Assembly (NCBI GenBank): GCA_039584255.1
Contig: JBDGYE010000061.1
Coordinates: forward strand, 1 to 16,233
Direction of reading: 5' to 3'
Source of the DNA: JBDGYE01 sp039584255
GTDB lineage: Bacteria > Gemmatimonadota > Gemmatimonadetes > Palauibacterales > Palauibacteraceae
DNA: 16,233 nt
In this document: one piece after another, positions 7,060-14,657 of the stretch
Position numbering within the stretch: the stretch's first letter is position 1
How the letters are laid out: every line of letters starts with the position of its first letter
Position numbers and translations under genes: made by a program
The notes under the pieces: model-generated
What the model was told of the DNA's origin: nothing
The model's database searches: none
What the model saw: the letters and a program-made list of their open reading frames with translations, nothing else

Positions 7060-8007
7060 CTACGGCCTAGCCAGCGTGCGTGGCGCGGCGGTTCCGGCCA
7101 CGCGGAACTCACTTCTGACCACGAACTTATCCACATAAGTACCTTGAGGTCGCAGCACCGCGAGGTCGCTGTCGCGAGCACCGCGGACGCGAAGACGCTC
7201 GATTTCTTGCTCGAGGTCCACGCCGCTCAAGGCCTCTATGTCTCCCCGCGAGACTCTCGCCGCGACCGTGAGCTCGACGACCGTGGAATCGGTATCGACC
7301 CACGACCACAGGAGGCCCCGCTGCGCCTGGAGCTCGTCTACCCCGATCCGAACCGGCAGCGTTTGCCGACCGGGTTGCAGGGTCAGGATCCTGTCGAATG
7401 TGAACGACCGTCCAGACGCCCCATGCTGCAAGGGGTCTCCAGGATCGAGCCGCAGAAGAAACCGGTAGGTCCCCTCGCGCCGCACGTCGATCTCGATTCG
7501 AAGATTCAGGTCGCGGTAGTCGCTGCGGCCTTCGGGCACGTAGGTCGGGTCAACCTCCGCCGACAGGGGGGTCGTCAGCTCGGCCTCAAGTCCGTTCAGA
7601 TGCAGAGAGCCCTCGATACGCGTCTGGAGCTGCCGTTCGTGCGCCCGAGCCCTCGCACCCTCTGCAGCCGACGCACCAAGGCCGGCGAGCCAGGCCGTCG
7701 TACCGATGAGGACCGCCACCGAAAGCGCGACTGCCGCCGGCGCCGTCCCCAGCCGGCGCTTCGTCCAGAACGCTGCCGCCAGGGCGACGAGCCCGAAGAC
7801 GAGGAGCCTGTACAGCCACACGCCAAGCACGTAACCACCCAGACCCTCCCCTGGCGCGAGCAGCAGATGGAGGTCGTCGACGCTTCTGCCGAGACCCTTC
7901 AGGACGCCACCGATCGCGGCACGAACGATGAGGTGTGCCGGATAGACAGCTATTCCCGCGAGAATCGCGAGCAGGTAGGTCCTGCGAGGGGAGAGCGAAG
8001 TCACCAC
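7060..8007 (-). CDS. Membrane-anchored protein of unknown function (3 TM segments plus large C-terminal domain)
   Basis: The product is 315 residues from a GTG at 8007. A second GTG follows directly, and AAGGAAGG lies about 12 bases upstream. Three hydrophobic helices are visible at about 11-36, 57-81 and 89-113. A short Arg/Ala-rich helix (115-130) follows, then a roughly 185-residue soluble region with alternating hydrophobic patterning typical of beta strands, such as 'RDLNLRIEIDVRREGTYRF' (165-183) and 'DSTVVELTVAARVSRGDIE'. No catalytic motif or named family is recognised. It lies between the NmrA-like gene (101 bases, with a hairpin) and the SQR-like gene (107 bases), all on one strand, so co-transcription is possible but not shown. 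The C-terminal part is probably periplasmic if the three helices alternate from a cytoplasmic N-terminus. Confidence 0.7.
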   Translation of the reverse strand: MVTSLSPRRTYLLAILAGIAVYPAHLIVRAAIGGVLKGLGRSVDDLHLLLAPGEGLGGYVLGVWLYRLLVFGLVALAAAFWTKRRLGTAPAAVALSVAVLIGTTAWLAGLGASAAEGARARAHERQLQTRIEGSLHLNGLEAELTTPLSAEVDPTYVPEGRSDYRDLNLRIEIDVRREGTYRFLLRLDPGDPLQHGASGRSFTFDRILTLQPGRQTLPVRIGVDELQAQRGLLWSWVDTDSTVVELTVAARVSRGDIEALSGVDLEQEIERLRVRGARDSDLAVLRPQGTYVDKFVVRSEFRVAGTAAPRTLARP

Positions 8008-8045
8008 GTGGCAATCAGACCTTCCTTACCGAGGATCGGCGCCAC

Positions 8046-8090
8046 CGGAAGCTGGAGCGGCGGGACCGGCGCCGCCATCCCCAGCTTCCG
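8046..8090. terminator. Strong hairpin between NmrA-like gene and membrane-protein gene
   Basis: Perfect 10-base arms (CGGAAGCTGG, 8046-8055; CCAGCTTCCG, 8081-8090) enclose a second GC stem (GGCGG and CCGCC near 8059-8076). It lies 19 bases past the NmrA stop and about 40 bases before the next start. No T-run follows on the minus strand, so it may be a processing or stability hairpin, or an attenuator, rather than a classical intrinsic terminator. Confidence 0.5.
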
Positions 8091-8108
8091 CGAGACTGTC
8101 TCCCTCCC

Positions 8109-9059
8109 TTACTCGAGCGGAATCCGCTCCTTGTTCTCGGCCAGCCAGGCGTCGAGCGTGAGCAGCGAGGGGTTCAGGGATCGGGCCACTTCCGGATCGC
8201 GGGCACCGCAGTAGTACTCCTCGAAATCGTGCTTGAACTGAAACATGTTGCCCAGGTCGTCGGCCCCCGGGAAACCGAAGCCGCGGTAGGCCTCGGGCGA
8301 CACGGCGTTGTACCCGATTTCCCGGCCCAGGGCCCGGCCCAGCGCGGCGGCCATCTGGCCGCCGGTCAGCTGTTCACCGGAGATTCCGATGGTCTTCCCG
8401 GCGAGCTCGGGGCCCTTCCTGAAGATCCCGTAGGCGCAGCGGCCGATGTCCTCCGCCGCGATTCCGGGAAGCTTCCGGTCGCCCATGGGCAGTGTGATCG
8501 CGAGTCTGCCGTCCGGACCCGCCTGAGGGCCCATTCCGAAATAGATCATGTTGTCCCAATAGAACGATGTGAGGAGAAACGTCGTCGGAACGCCTAGCTC
8601 GGTGAACACCGCGTTGGCCTCGCCCTTCGCATCGAAGTGCGGGACCTTGTACCTCTCCATCAGGGTGGGCATGCGGTCGTCGTCGACCGGCACCCAGCGG
8701 CGGGTGTCCTCCAGGGTGGACCAGATCACGTGCCGCAGTCCGTTCTCCTTCGCGGCCTGCGCCATCGCCCGCGCCTGCGCCAGCTCCTGCTCGGGGGAGA
8801 AATGCTCCCAGAAGAAGGTGACGCAGAACGCGCCGTAGGTCCCGGCGAACGCTTGCTTCAGGCTGTCGGGATCGTCGACGTCGACCGCCACCACCTCCGC
8901 GCCGAGGGCGGCGAGCGCCCGGGCCTTCTCCGAATCCGGGTTGCGCGTCAGGGCACGGACGGCGAAGGGACCCTCGGCGTCATCCAGGATCGCCCGGGCC
9001 AGTCCGCCCCCCTGCGCTCCAGTCGCGCCCACTACTGCGATGATCTTTCTGTCATTCAT
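8109..9059 (-). CDS. NmrA-like NAD(P)-binding protein
   Basis: The product is 316 residues starting MNDRKIIAVVGATG, with AAGGAG 7 bases upstream of the ATG. The longer frame to 9146 adds Arg-rich residues with no family match. The N-terminus is a Rossmann fold with the NmrA/atypical-SDR glycine motif 'VVGATGAQGGGLARA' (about 9-23). 'VRALTRNPDSEKARALAALG' follows, then 'GAEVVAVDVDD', 'AKENGLRHVIWST' and 'KLPGIAAEDIGRCAYGIF', the typical NmrA order. The family includes the fungal nitrogen regulator NmrA, human HSCARG and NADPH-dependent reductases; many bacterial members are redox sensors or reductases of unknown substrate. The absence of a YxxxK catalytic pair favours a sensor or atypical reductase, though this is inference. 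A short MarR-like C-terminal stub lies just upstream in the same direction. Confidence 0.88.
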   Translation of the reverse strand: MNDRKIIAVVGATGAQGGGLARAILDDAEGPFAVRALTRNPDSEKARALAALGAEVVAVDVDDPDSLKQAFAGTYGAFCVTFFWEHFSPEQELAQARAMAQAAKENGLRHVIWSTLEDTRRWVPVDDDRMPTLMERYKVPHFDAKGEANAVFTELGVPTTFLLTSFYWDNMIYFGMGPQAGPDGRLAITLPMGDRKLPGIAAEDIGRCAYGIFRKGPELAGKTIGISGEQLTGGQMAAALGRALGREIGYNAVSPEAYRGFGFPGADDLGNMFQFKHDFEEYYCGARDPEVARSLNPSLLTLDAWLAENKERIPLE

Positions 9060-9066
9060 CTCGTTG

Positions 9067-9072
9067 CTCCTT
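9067..9072 (-). promoter_or_regulatory. Ribosome binding site AAGGAG for the NmrA-like gene
   Basis: AAGGAG on the minus strand lies 7 bases before the ATG at 9059. It decides the start against the in-frame upstream start at 9146. Confidence 0.65.
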
Positions 9073-9103
9073 ACGTCTCTAAGTCTGGGACGGCGGTCCC
9101 GCT

Positions 9104-9196
9104 CTAGGGCGTCGGACCTTCCATCGAGTGGCAGAGCGCTCTGCACAGGCGCCCCAGTTCCTCCTGCTGTCGGGCGTTCAGCGCCGCGAAGATCAT
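9104..9196 (-). pseudogene. Possible C-terminal remnant of a MarR-like regulator
   Basis: A short frame (30 residues, MIFAALNARQQEELGRLCRA then LCHSMEGPTP, stop at 9104) resembles the last dimerisation helix of MarR-family regulators, which usually reads 'L...E...L..LL..L'. The frame stays open upstream, but that part (ALTGRPRRLRSLTFLRH) shows no winged-helix wing or recognition helix. The stop lies 44 bases before the NmrA-like start. MarR regulators often sit beside NmrA-type reductases, so a decayed regulator is plausible. The match is short and could be chance. Confidence 0.25.
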
Positions 9197-9415
9197 TGAA
9201 TGTCGAAGGAAGGTCAAGCTACGCAGTCGCCGGGGCCGCCCCGTCAGCGCCCACCTTCGTTGAAGGCGAAGCCGTTGCGATCCAGCCGGAAGTCTGGTCG
9301 CGGGGCCGCGTTAGCTACTGAACCGCCACCGCACCTATATTAGGCAGCGCTCCGCTTCCCCCTGTGTCCGCGACGAGCGAGCCATGGCCGATCTCGACTT
9401 TGCTGAAGGGACCCC
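9197..9415. other. Rest of the 356-base gap between the NmrA-like and TPR genes
   Basis: Apart from the MarR-like stub to its left and the TATATT candidate promoter inside it, I see no coding pattern, RNA gene or repeat here. Frames on both strands are broken or of unlikely composition. Confidence 0.35.
9334..9341 (+). promoter_or_regulatory. Candidate -10 element CCTATATT upstream of the TPR gene
   Basis: TATATT at 9336-9341 is an AT-rich hexamer in a GC-rich gap, 74 bases before the ATG. The best -35 (TTAGCT, 9311-9316) is poor and has 19-base spacing. The same 8-mer precedes the kinase remnant on the other strand (14407-14400). Confidence 0.3.
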
Positions 9416-11740
9416 ATGAGGAACCCTGTCTCCGAGCTCTTCAGACGACGCGTTCCCCAGTTCGTGGGGCTCTACCTGGCCGGCTCCTGGGCCTTTGTCG
9501 AGTTCCTGGACTGGGCGGTGGAACAGTTCGTCCTCTCGCCGCACATCACGAGCTTCGTCTTCGTGTTGCTCCTGCTCCTGCTCCCGTCGGTTGCCTTGCT
9601 GGCCTGGCGGCACGGCGCGCCGGGCCGCGACCGCTGGGGGCGGGCGGAAGCGATAGGCATTCCGCTCAACGTGGCAGCAGCAGCGATCATTCTGTACGTC
9701 GGCTTCTCCGGCAAGGATCTCGGTGCGGCAACAACCAGCGTAGTGGTGGCGGACGAAGCAGGGAACGTGGTCGAGCGGGAAGTCCCCAAGCAGGAGTTCC
9801 GGAAGAAGCTGGCGATCTTCTACTTCGACAACGAGTCAGGCGACGAGAGCCTGGACTGGCTCAGTTACGGGGCAACGCTCGCGCTGCAGACGGATCTCGC
9901 ACAGCAGTTGTTTGTCATTGCCGCCAGCCCACTGGCGGAGTCCGGTTCGGGTGGCATCCTTCTCGAGTTGCGGGAGGCGGGGTTCGAGGACGGGACCGGG
10001 GTACCGCTGGCTCTCAAGCGGGAGGTCGCCGAGAAGCGTCACCTCGACTTCTTCGTGTCGGGTTCCTTCTCGCGCGACGAGACCGGGCTCACGCTCGCCT
10101 CTGAGCTGTACGAAACGAGGCGCGGCAGGCTGTTGAACCGCCGTACTTTCACGGGCCAGGGGCCGTTCGAGCTGATCGACCAGATGTCGGAGCAGCTGCG
10201 GCGCGACCTGGACCTTCCCGAGTACCGGATCGAGGAATCCCCCGACCTGCCCGTGTCGGAGCTGCTCACATCCTCGCCCCAGGCGTTCGAGGATGCATCG
10301 GTCGCGCTTCACACGATCGCCACGGGGGACGTGGAGGGCGCGCTGCCCCTCCTGGAGAGCGCCGTCGAGGCGGATCCGACCTTCGCCCTCGCCCAGGCTC
10401 AGCTCGGCCTCGTGTACCTGCTCTCGAACCAGCGGCCGCAGGCAGACTCGGCGATGCAGGCCTCCATGCGGCATCTGTATCGGCTGCCCGAGCGTATGCA
10501 GCTCGGGCTTCGCACAGTCTACCAGTGGCTCTTCGAGGAGGACGCCGACAAGGCGTTCAACACGGCCAAGTACAGGACCGAGCTATATCCGGACGACATC
10601 CAGGGCCACGTCCAGCTCGCCCAGATGTTAGGAGCCCGCGGCGAGCGAGATCGACAGATCGCCGAGTACGAGGTGATCCTGGAGCTGGACCCCAGTCAGT
10701 ATGACTACATCCGTCAGATAGGCGCGCTGTATGCAGCCGGCGGCGATTTCGATCGTGCGCTGGGATACTACGGGCGTTATGCCGAGCTCCTCCCGGACGA
10801 TTGGCGCTCGTACACAGGAATCGCCAGCGCTCACCAGGGCTTGGGCGATCACGACCAGGCGAGGGCCGCGTACCAGCGTGCCCAGGTGGTGGAACCCGAC
10901 GAGGCGCGCGTGCCGCTGTCGCTCGCCCGTCTGGAGCTGGATCTAGGCGACTTCGAGCGAGCCTCTGAGTACCGGGATCAGGCCCTGGCGGCCAGCAGGA
11001 GCGCCCAGGATCGTTTCTCTGTCTACGGATTCGACGAGACCCTGCACTACCGGCAGGGCCTGTTCGAGGAGCTGGAGCGGGACTACGAGCGACGCACCGC
11101 GGCTGCGGAGGAGTTCATGGACCCGGTCAACAGGTTAATCAACATGGCCACCTCAAATAGGCTGATCTACGCACCCGAGGCGGGGCACGAGGAGCGTGCC
11201 CTGCGCGAGCTCGATCGACTCTCTACCCAGGTCTCGCCCCCGTTCGACGGTCTGCTCGCGATCGCCTACCTGCAGATCTACCAGGCGCTCGAGGATGAAG
11301 AGCAGACTCAGGCTCAGGTGGACCGGCTGAACGCAGTAGTAGACGCGCTGGGGTTCGAGTATCTGCGAGCCGTGGCATACGTCGGGGTAGGTCGCATCGC
11401 GGAGATGAAGGGCGACTGCCGGGAAGCGATCGCCAACTACGACAGGATGGTCGAGATTGACCCCGGAACTTTGACGACTCGCGTCTCGATCGCCCGTTGC
11501 CAGCTTGCCCTAGGCGACTCGGGAGCGGCTGAGCAAACGCTGACCGAGGTTCTCCGCGTAACGCCGGCCTTCCCGAAGGCCCTCCACCAGCTCGCCCTCG
11601 TCTACGAGGAGATGGGACGCACCGACGAGGCGATCGCGCAGCTCGAAGCGGCACTCGAGATCTGGAAGAACGCCGACCCGGACTATAGGCCGGCGCAGGA
11701 TGCGCGCGCAAAGCTCGTGGAGTTGGAAGCAGGCATCTGA
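9416..11740 (+). CDS. Membrane-anchored TolB-like / TPR repeat protein (774 aa)
   Basis: The start is an ATG with AAGGG just upstream. Three hydrophobic segments lie at about 14-34, 44-65 and 80-97. Next comes a domain beginning 'KKLAIFYFDNESGDESLDWLSYGATLALQTDL' in two parts (130-161). This is the 'lAVlpF.n.s.d....ya.gltd.l...L' pattern of TolB-N/FlgO-like domains that precede TPRs in adenylate-cyclase- and CadC-type proteins. From about residue 290 to the end are many TPR repeats, e.g. 'GALPLLESAVEADPTFALAQAQLGLVYL', 'FDRALGYYGRYAELLPDDW', 'DHDQARAAYQRAQVVEPDEA' and 'CREAIANYDRMVEIDPGTL' among others. It is probably a protein-interaction scaffold on the inner membrane. There is no kinase, cyclase or DNA-binding domain. 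It converges on nuoB, 25 bases apart. Confidence 0.85.
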   Translation: MRNPVSELFRRRVPQFVGLYLAGSWAFVEFLDWAVEQFVLSPHITSFVFVLLLLLLPSVALLAWRHGAPGRDRWGRAEAIGIPLNVAAAAIILYVGFSGKDLGAATTSVVVADEAGNVVEREVPKQEFRKKLAIFYFDNESGDESLDWLSYGATLALQTDLAQQLFVIAASPLAESGSGGILLELREAGFEDGTGVPLALKREVAEKRHLDFFVSGSFSRDETGLTLASELYETRRGRLLNRRTFTGQGPFELIDQMSEQLRRDLDLPEYRIEESPDLPVSELLTSSPQAFEDASVALHTIATGDVEGALPLLESAVEADPTFALAQAQLGLVYLLSNQRPQADSAMQASMRHLYRLPERMQLGLRTVYQWLFEEDADKAFNTAKYRTELYPDDIQGHVQLAQMLGARGERDRQIAEYEVILELDPSQYDYIRQIGALYAAGGDFDRALGYYGRYAELLPDDWRSYTGIASAHQGLGDHDQARAAYQRAQVVEPDEARVPLSLARLELDLGDFERASEYRDQALAASRSAQDRFSVYGFDETLHYRQGLFEELERDYERRTAAAEEFMDPVNRLINMATSNRLIYAPEAGHEERALRELDRLSTQVSPPFDGLLAIAYLQIYQALEDEEQTQAQVDRLNAVVDALGFEYLRAVAYVGVGRIAEMKGDCREAIANYDRMVEIDPGTLTTRVSIARCQLALGDSGAAEQTLTEVLRVTPAFPKALHQLALVYEEMGRTDEAIAQLEAALEIWKNADPDYRPAQDARAKLVELEAGI

Positions 11741-11764
11741 GCCGCAAAGCAACGTCTGAGCCGC
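11736..11764. repeat. Short direct repeat TCTGAGCCGC at the TPR gene's 3' end
   Basis: The 10-mer occurs at 11736-11745 (spanning the TPR stop codon) and again at 11755-11764, a 19-base period. It lies in the short gap between the converging TPR and nuoB genes. It has no clear function and could be a chance duplication. Confidence 0.4.
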
Positions 11765-11765
11765 T

Positions 11766-12419
11766 TCACTGGTCGCTGTGCTCGAGCCGCCTCTCACGCC
11801 GATCGCGAGGACGCCGGGTGGCCGCGGTCGGCTCGATCCCGCTGATCCGGTTCTGGCGAGCGGAATTACCGAACGGTTGCGCCACTAGCTCGATCGTCTC
11901 CGGGGGAAGGTTGGGCCGGCCGGCCGCCGCCGGACTCTCCAACCTCGGCAGCGGATTGGCCAAGGATTCTCCCTTGATCTTCTCTTGGACCATCATGATT
12001 CCGTAGATGAGGTTCTCCGGGCGTGGAGGGCAGCCCGGCACGTATACGTCCACCGGGATGATGGCGTCGACGCCCTGGACTATAGTGTAGTTGTCGAACA
12101 TGCCGCCCGAGCTGGCGCAGGCGCCCATCGCGATCGCCCACTTGGGCTGCGGCATCTGGTCCCAGATGCGTCGTAACACCGGTGCCAGTTTGTAGGTGAC
12201 GCGCCCACCGACGATCAGCAGGTCCGCCTGCCGGGGAGTGAAGGCCAGCTTCTCGCCGACTCCGAAGCGGCTCACATCGTATCTCGATGCCCAGGTCGCC
12301 ATGAACTCGATGCCGCAACATGCCGTGTTGAAGGGCATGACCCAGAGCGAGTTACGACGGGCCCAGTTGACGATCCGGTCCAGTCTCGTCGCGAGCCAGG
12401 GATAGGATCTGCTGTTCAC
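11766..12419 (-). CDS. nuoB: NADH-quinone oxidoreductase subunit B (complex I, N2 cluster)
   Basis: The product is 217 residues from a GTG at 12419. NuoB hallmarks are in order: 'VNWARRNSLWVMPFNTACCGIEFM' (17-40, in two parts), 'FTPRQADLLIVGG' (60-72), 'MGACASSGGMFDNY' (98-111) and 'VYVPGCPPRPENL' (125-137). The four cysteines that hold the N2 4Fe-4S cluster (34, 35, 101, 130) are all present. This subunit passes electrons from the peripheral arm to quinone. Length is close to the E. coli protein. The last ~50 residues are an Arg/Pro-rich tail of low conservation. No nuoA, C or D is adjacent; it follows a serine hydrolase gene by 21 bases on the same strand, so it lies outside a classical nuo operon. 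Confidence 0.93.
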   Translation of the reverse strand: MNSRSYPWLATRLDRIVNWARRNSLWVMPFNTACCGIEFMATWASRYDVSRFGVGEKLAFTPRQADLLIVGGRVTYKLAPVLRRIWDQMPQPKWAIAMGACASSGGMFDNYTIVQGVDAIIPVDVYVPGCPPRPENLIYGIMMVQEKIKGESLANPLPRLESPAAAGRPNLPPETIELVAQPFGNSARQNRISGIEPTAATRRPRDRRERRLEHSDQ

Positions 12420-12440
12420 ACGCCTCGGTTCCCTGCTGAG

Positions 12441-13568
12441 CTACGGCTGAGCCGGCAAGGGGTCGTTCCCGGTCACGAAGGAGTCGACGAACAGCCTTGC
12501 GACATCGGAGCGCAGCACGTTGCTGTCGATGCCCAGGTTGTAGGCAGCGCTCAGCATGCTCGTGTTGGTCAGCACCACGAAGGCGAGACCTCGCTCGGGC
12601 GCCCGGACGATGAGCGAGGAGTTGGCATTCCACAGGCCGTAATGCCACTGGAGCTCGAGTCCCTGGTGCATGTGGATGAACCAGCCGAGGCCGTACGGAA
12701 GAGTCTCTCCGTCGTTTGAGATGGCAGGCGTGAACACCAGCTCCCAGGTCTCGGGGGCCAGGAAGCGGCCCTCGTCGATCGCGATCGAGTAGGCGGCCAT
12801 ATCGTCCGCCGAGGCGATGAGACCGGCGGCCGTGCCGAAGTGCCCGGGATACTGGGCGGGGAATACGCCCGATCCCTGGAGCTCGTATGGTTTGGCCATG
12901 TTGGCCATGAAGGCATCCCGGTCCATACCCGTAAGAGCGAACGCCACGAGATCCTGCACGTTGGGGGCCGTGTTCCGGAATCCCAGAGGCTCCAGGATTC
13001 GCTCGACGAGTAGCGCGCCGAAGGTTTGGCCCGTGGCGCCCTCGATAACGCGATCGAGCTGTCCGAACCTGCTGCCGTTGTAGCGGTAGGCGCTGCCGGG
13101 CACTCCCTCCGACGTGTGGGTCAGAAGGTGCCGAACCCGGATGGTGCCGCTGCTGGGGAGTTCGATCCCGTACTCGCTGACAGGGTCCTCGAGGTCCACA
13201 AGCCCCTGCTCCACAAGCTGCATGATGATCGTCGCAGCGAACGTCTTGGTCAGCGAGGCAAGGTGGAAGGAAGTGGTGGCAGTGGCCGGGACCTCTGCTT
13301 CAGCGTCTGCGTACCCGAAACCCCTGGACCACGCGATCTCCCCGTCATGCACGATGGCCGCTCCCATCGCGGGAATCCGGAGCTCGACGCGCAGGCTGTC
13401 CAGCGCGGCCTCGAAGCCCACCAGACCGTCCATGCGCTCGACCTGGATCGGCTGAGGGGGAGGGGACACCGGGCCCGCCGCATCGGATCCACAGGCCAGC
13501 AGACCGAGCAGCAGGCCGGCGATGAACGGTCTGCGCGGGAAGCTCAACGGTCGTATCATTTCAACCAT
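12441..13568 (-). CDS. Serine hydrolase lipoprotein of the class C beta-lactamase / esterase family
   Basis: The product is 375 residues from the ATG at 13568. An in-frame ATG at 13559 has AGGG at better spacing and is equally possible. A signal peptide ends in a lipobox (LGLLAC, Cys26), so the mature protein is lipid-anchored outside the cytoplasm. The beta-lactamase fold motifs are present: Ser-Leu-Thr-Lys (105-108, nucleophile and base), 'RHLLTHTSEG' (146-155), Tyr-Asn-Gly (163-165, in place of YxN) and His-Tyr-Gly (309-311, in place of KTG). HxG rather than KTG favours an esterase, D-aminopeptidase or peptidase over a true beta-lactamase. Substrate is unknown. It follows the kinase remnant and precedes nuoB by 21 bases on one strand. 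Confidence 0.88.
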   Translation of the reverse strand: MVEMIRPLSFPRRPFIAGLLLGLLACGSDAAGPVSPPPQPIQVERMDGLVGFEAALDSLRVELRIPAMGAAIVHDGEIAWSRGFGYADAEAEVPATATTSFHLASLTKTFAATIIMQLVEQGLVDLEDPVSEYGIELPSSGTIRVRHLLTHTSEGVPGSAYRYNGSRFGQLDRVIEGATGQTFGALLVERILEPLGFRNTAPNVQDLVAFALTGMDRDAFMANMAKPYELQGSGVFPAQYPGHFGTAAGLIASADDMAAYSIAIDEGRFLAPETWELVFTPAISNDGETLPYGLGWFIHMHQGLELQWHYGLWNANSSLIVRAPERGLAFVVLTNTSMLSAAYNLGIDSNVLRSDVARLFVDSFVTGNDPLPAQP

Positions 13569-13583
13569 CCCTGGGGTCTTCGG

Positions 13584-14366
13584 TTACAGCGGCTCGCTGC
13601 CTACTCCAGTCTCAGTCTCCTGAGCAGCTCGGTGAATCTCGGGTCGGCGCGGATAGGGTCGTACCGTGGCTCGGCCTTCAGCTCGGTCAAGAATGGCGAC
13701 GCGACTTCCAAAGCCCTCTCCAGCCACTCGAAAGCACGATCCACATCTCCCGCCGCCACGTACACGAGGGCGACCCTGGTCGGATCCGCCTGATCCCGGT
13801 GCTCCTCGAGCAGCCGCTCCGTACAGGGGGCTGCCAACCGCCAGTCCCGTCGCGGTTACCTTCGCCTCGCCTGCTTCCTCGACCGCCCTCGCTACGCCGA
13901 AATCAGCGATCCGCGCGTGCCCGCCGGAGAGCATGATGTTGGCGGGCTTGATGTCCCTGTGAACGACCCCATGCTCGTGCGCGTGATGGAGCCCATCGGC
14001 CACCTCGCGGGCGAACCGCACCGCCTCGTCGACGGAGAGCTGCTTTTCGCGCTCGAGCCGGTCTCGCAGTGATTCGCCCTCTACGTACGGCATCACGTAG
14101 AAGAGAAGGCCGTCGGCCTCGCCGGAATCGTGGACCGGCAGGATGTGTGGGTGGTCGAGCTTAGCGGCGATCTCGATCTCGCGGCCGAACCGCTCCGTTC
14201 CGACCGCCGCGGCCAGCTCCGGATGGAGGACCTTGATCGCTACCTGGCGGTGGTGCTTGAGGTCCTCGGCCAGGAATACGGTGGCCATCCCGCCGCGGCC
14301 GATCTCGCGCTCCACCGAGTAACGGCTCTCGAGGGCCGTCTGGAGGCGTTCCAGGAGGTCCGGCAT
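13584..14366 (-). pseudogene. Serine/threonine protein kinase-TPR gene with large internal deletion and frameshift
   Basis: The frame starts at the ATG at 14366 with GGAGG 5 bases upstream. The kinase N-lobe and catalytic loop are intact: Gly loop 'GRGGMATVFLAED' (23-35), Lys45, Glu63, 'VVHRDIKPANIM' (134-145), DFG (155-157), then 'TATGLAVGSPLY' (171-182). Kinases of this type continue 'MSPEQA' and the C-lobe. Here the frame turns into low-complexity Gly/Arg sequence and stops at 13584. In the next frame, from about 13835 to a stop at 13601, reads 'RLLEEHRDQADPTRVALVYV', 'AAGDVDRAFEWLERALEVAS' and 'ADPRFTELLRRLRLE', the usual C-terminus of TPR-tailed kinases. So the C-lobe, TM and most TPRs are missing, and the join (about 13821-13835) is one base out of register. 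The product cannot be an active kinase. A collapsed assembly is an alternative. Confidence 0.8.
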
Positions 14367-14371
14367 ATCGT

Positions 14372-14376
14372 CCTCC
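14372..14376 (-). promoter_or_regulatory. Ribosome binding site GGAGG of the kinase remnant
   Basis: GGAGG on the minus strand lies 5 bases before the ATG at 14366. The translation signal is intact although the coding sequence is broken. Confidence 0.6.
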
Positions 14377-14399
14377 GGTCGAGCGTGGGGTTTGTCATC

Positions 14400-14407
14400 A
14401 ATATAGG
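14400..14407 (-). promoter_or_regulatory. Candidate -10 element CCTATATT upstream of the kinase remnant
   Basis: On the minus strand TATATT (14405-14400) lies 33 bases before the ATG, a suitable distance for a short leader. No recognisable -35 lies 17 bases upstream. The same 8-mer precedes the TPR gene at 9334. Confidence 0.35.
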
Positions 14408-14657
14408 GGAGGGTCGCTTAGCGCGCCTTCTCCGTGCCGTCGAACCGTTGTCGCCGAGTGGGTGGCTGAGTGGAATACAGCGGCCTGTGAGGGCACCCGG
14501 TCGAAGAACTGGACGGTCGCCCCCCGGGTACTTCCTCATGGTCTTCCACTCGCGGCTGAAAGAGGCGAGGAGGAAGCCATTGTGTTAATATTAGCTGTGC
14601 CATCGAGGCGAGGAACATCCTCCAAGGGAGGGTATACATCCGCCAACTCTCGGGTAT

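Larger units (their letters stand above)
14367..14657. other. Intergenic region between divergent kinase remnant and 107-aa ORF
   Basis: These 291 bases have a CCTATATT candidate -10 facing the kinase, an AT-rich patch (TTAATATTA, about 14585-14593) unusual for this DNA, and a TATACA (14633-14638) facing the small ORF. A stretch near 14461 (GGTGGCTGAGTGG) looks like a tRNA D-arm, but no tRNA folds here. Confidence 0.4.

Noticed and set aside
9364..10104. Plus-strand 246-codon frame overlapping the TPR gene
   Set aside because: It is a frame-shifted shadow with Arg/Gly-rich low-complexity translation; the TPR frame is clearly the real one.
14440..14530. tRNA-like stretch (GGTGGCTGAGTGG resembling a Ser/Leu D-arm)
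   Set aside because: No matching acceptor stem, anticodon stem or T-loop (GGTTCRANTCC) could be found around it.
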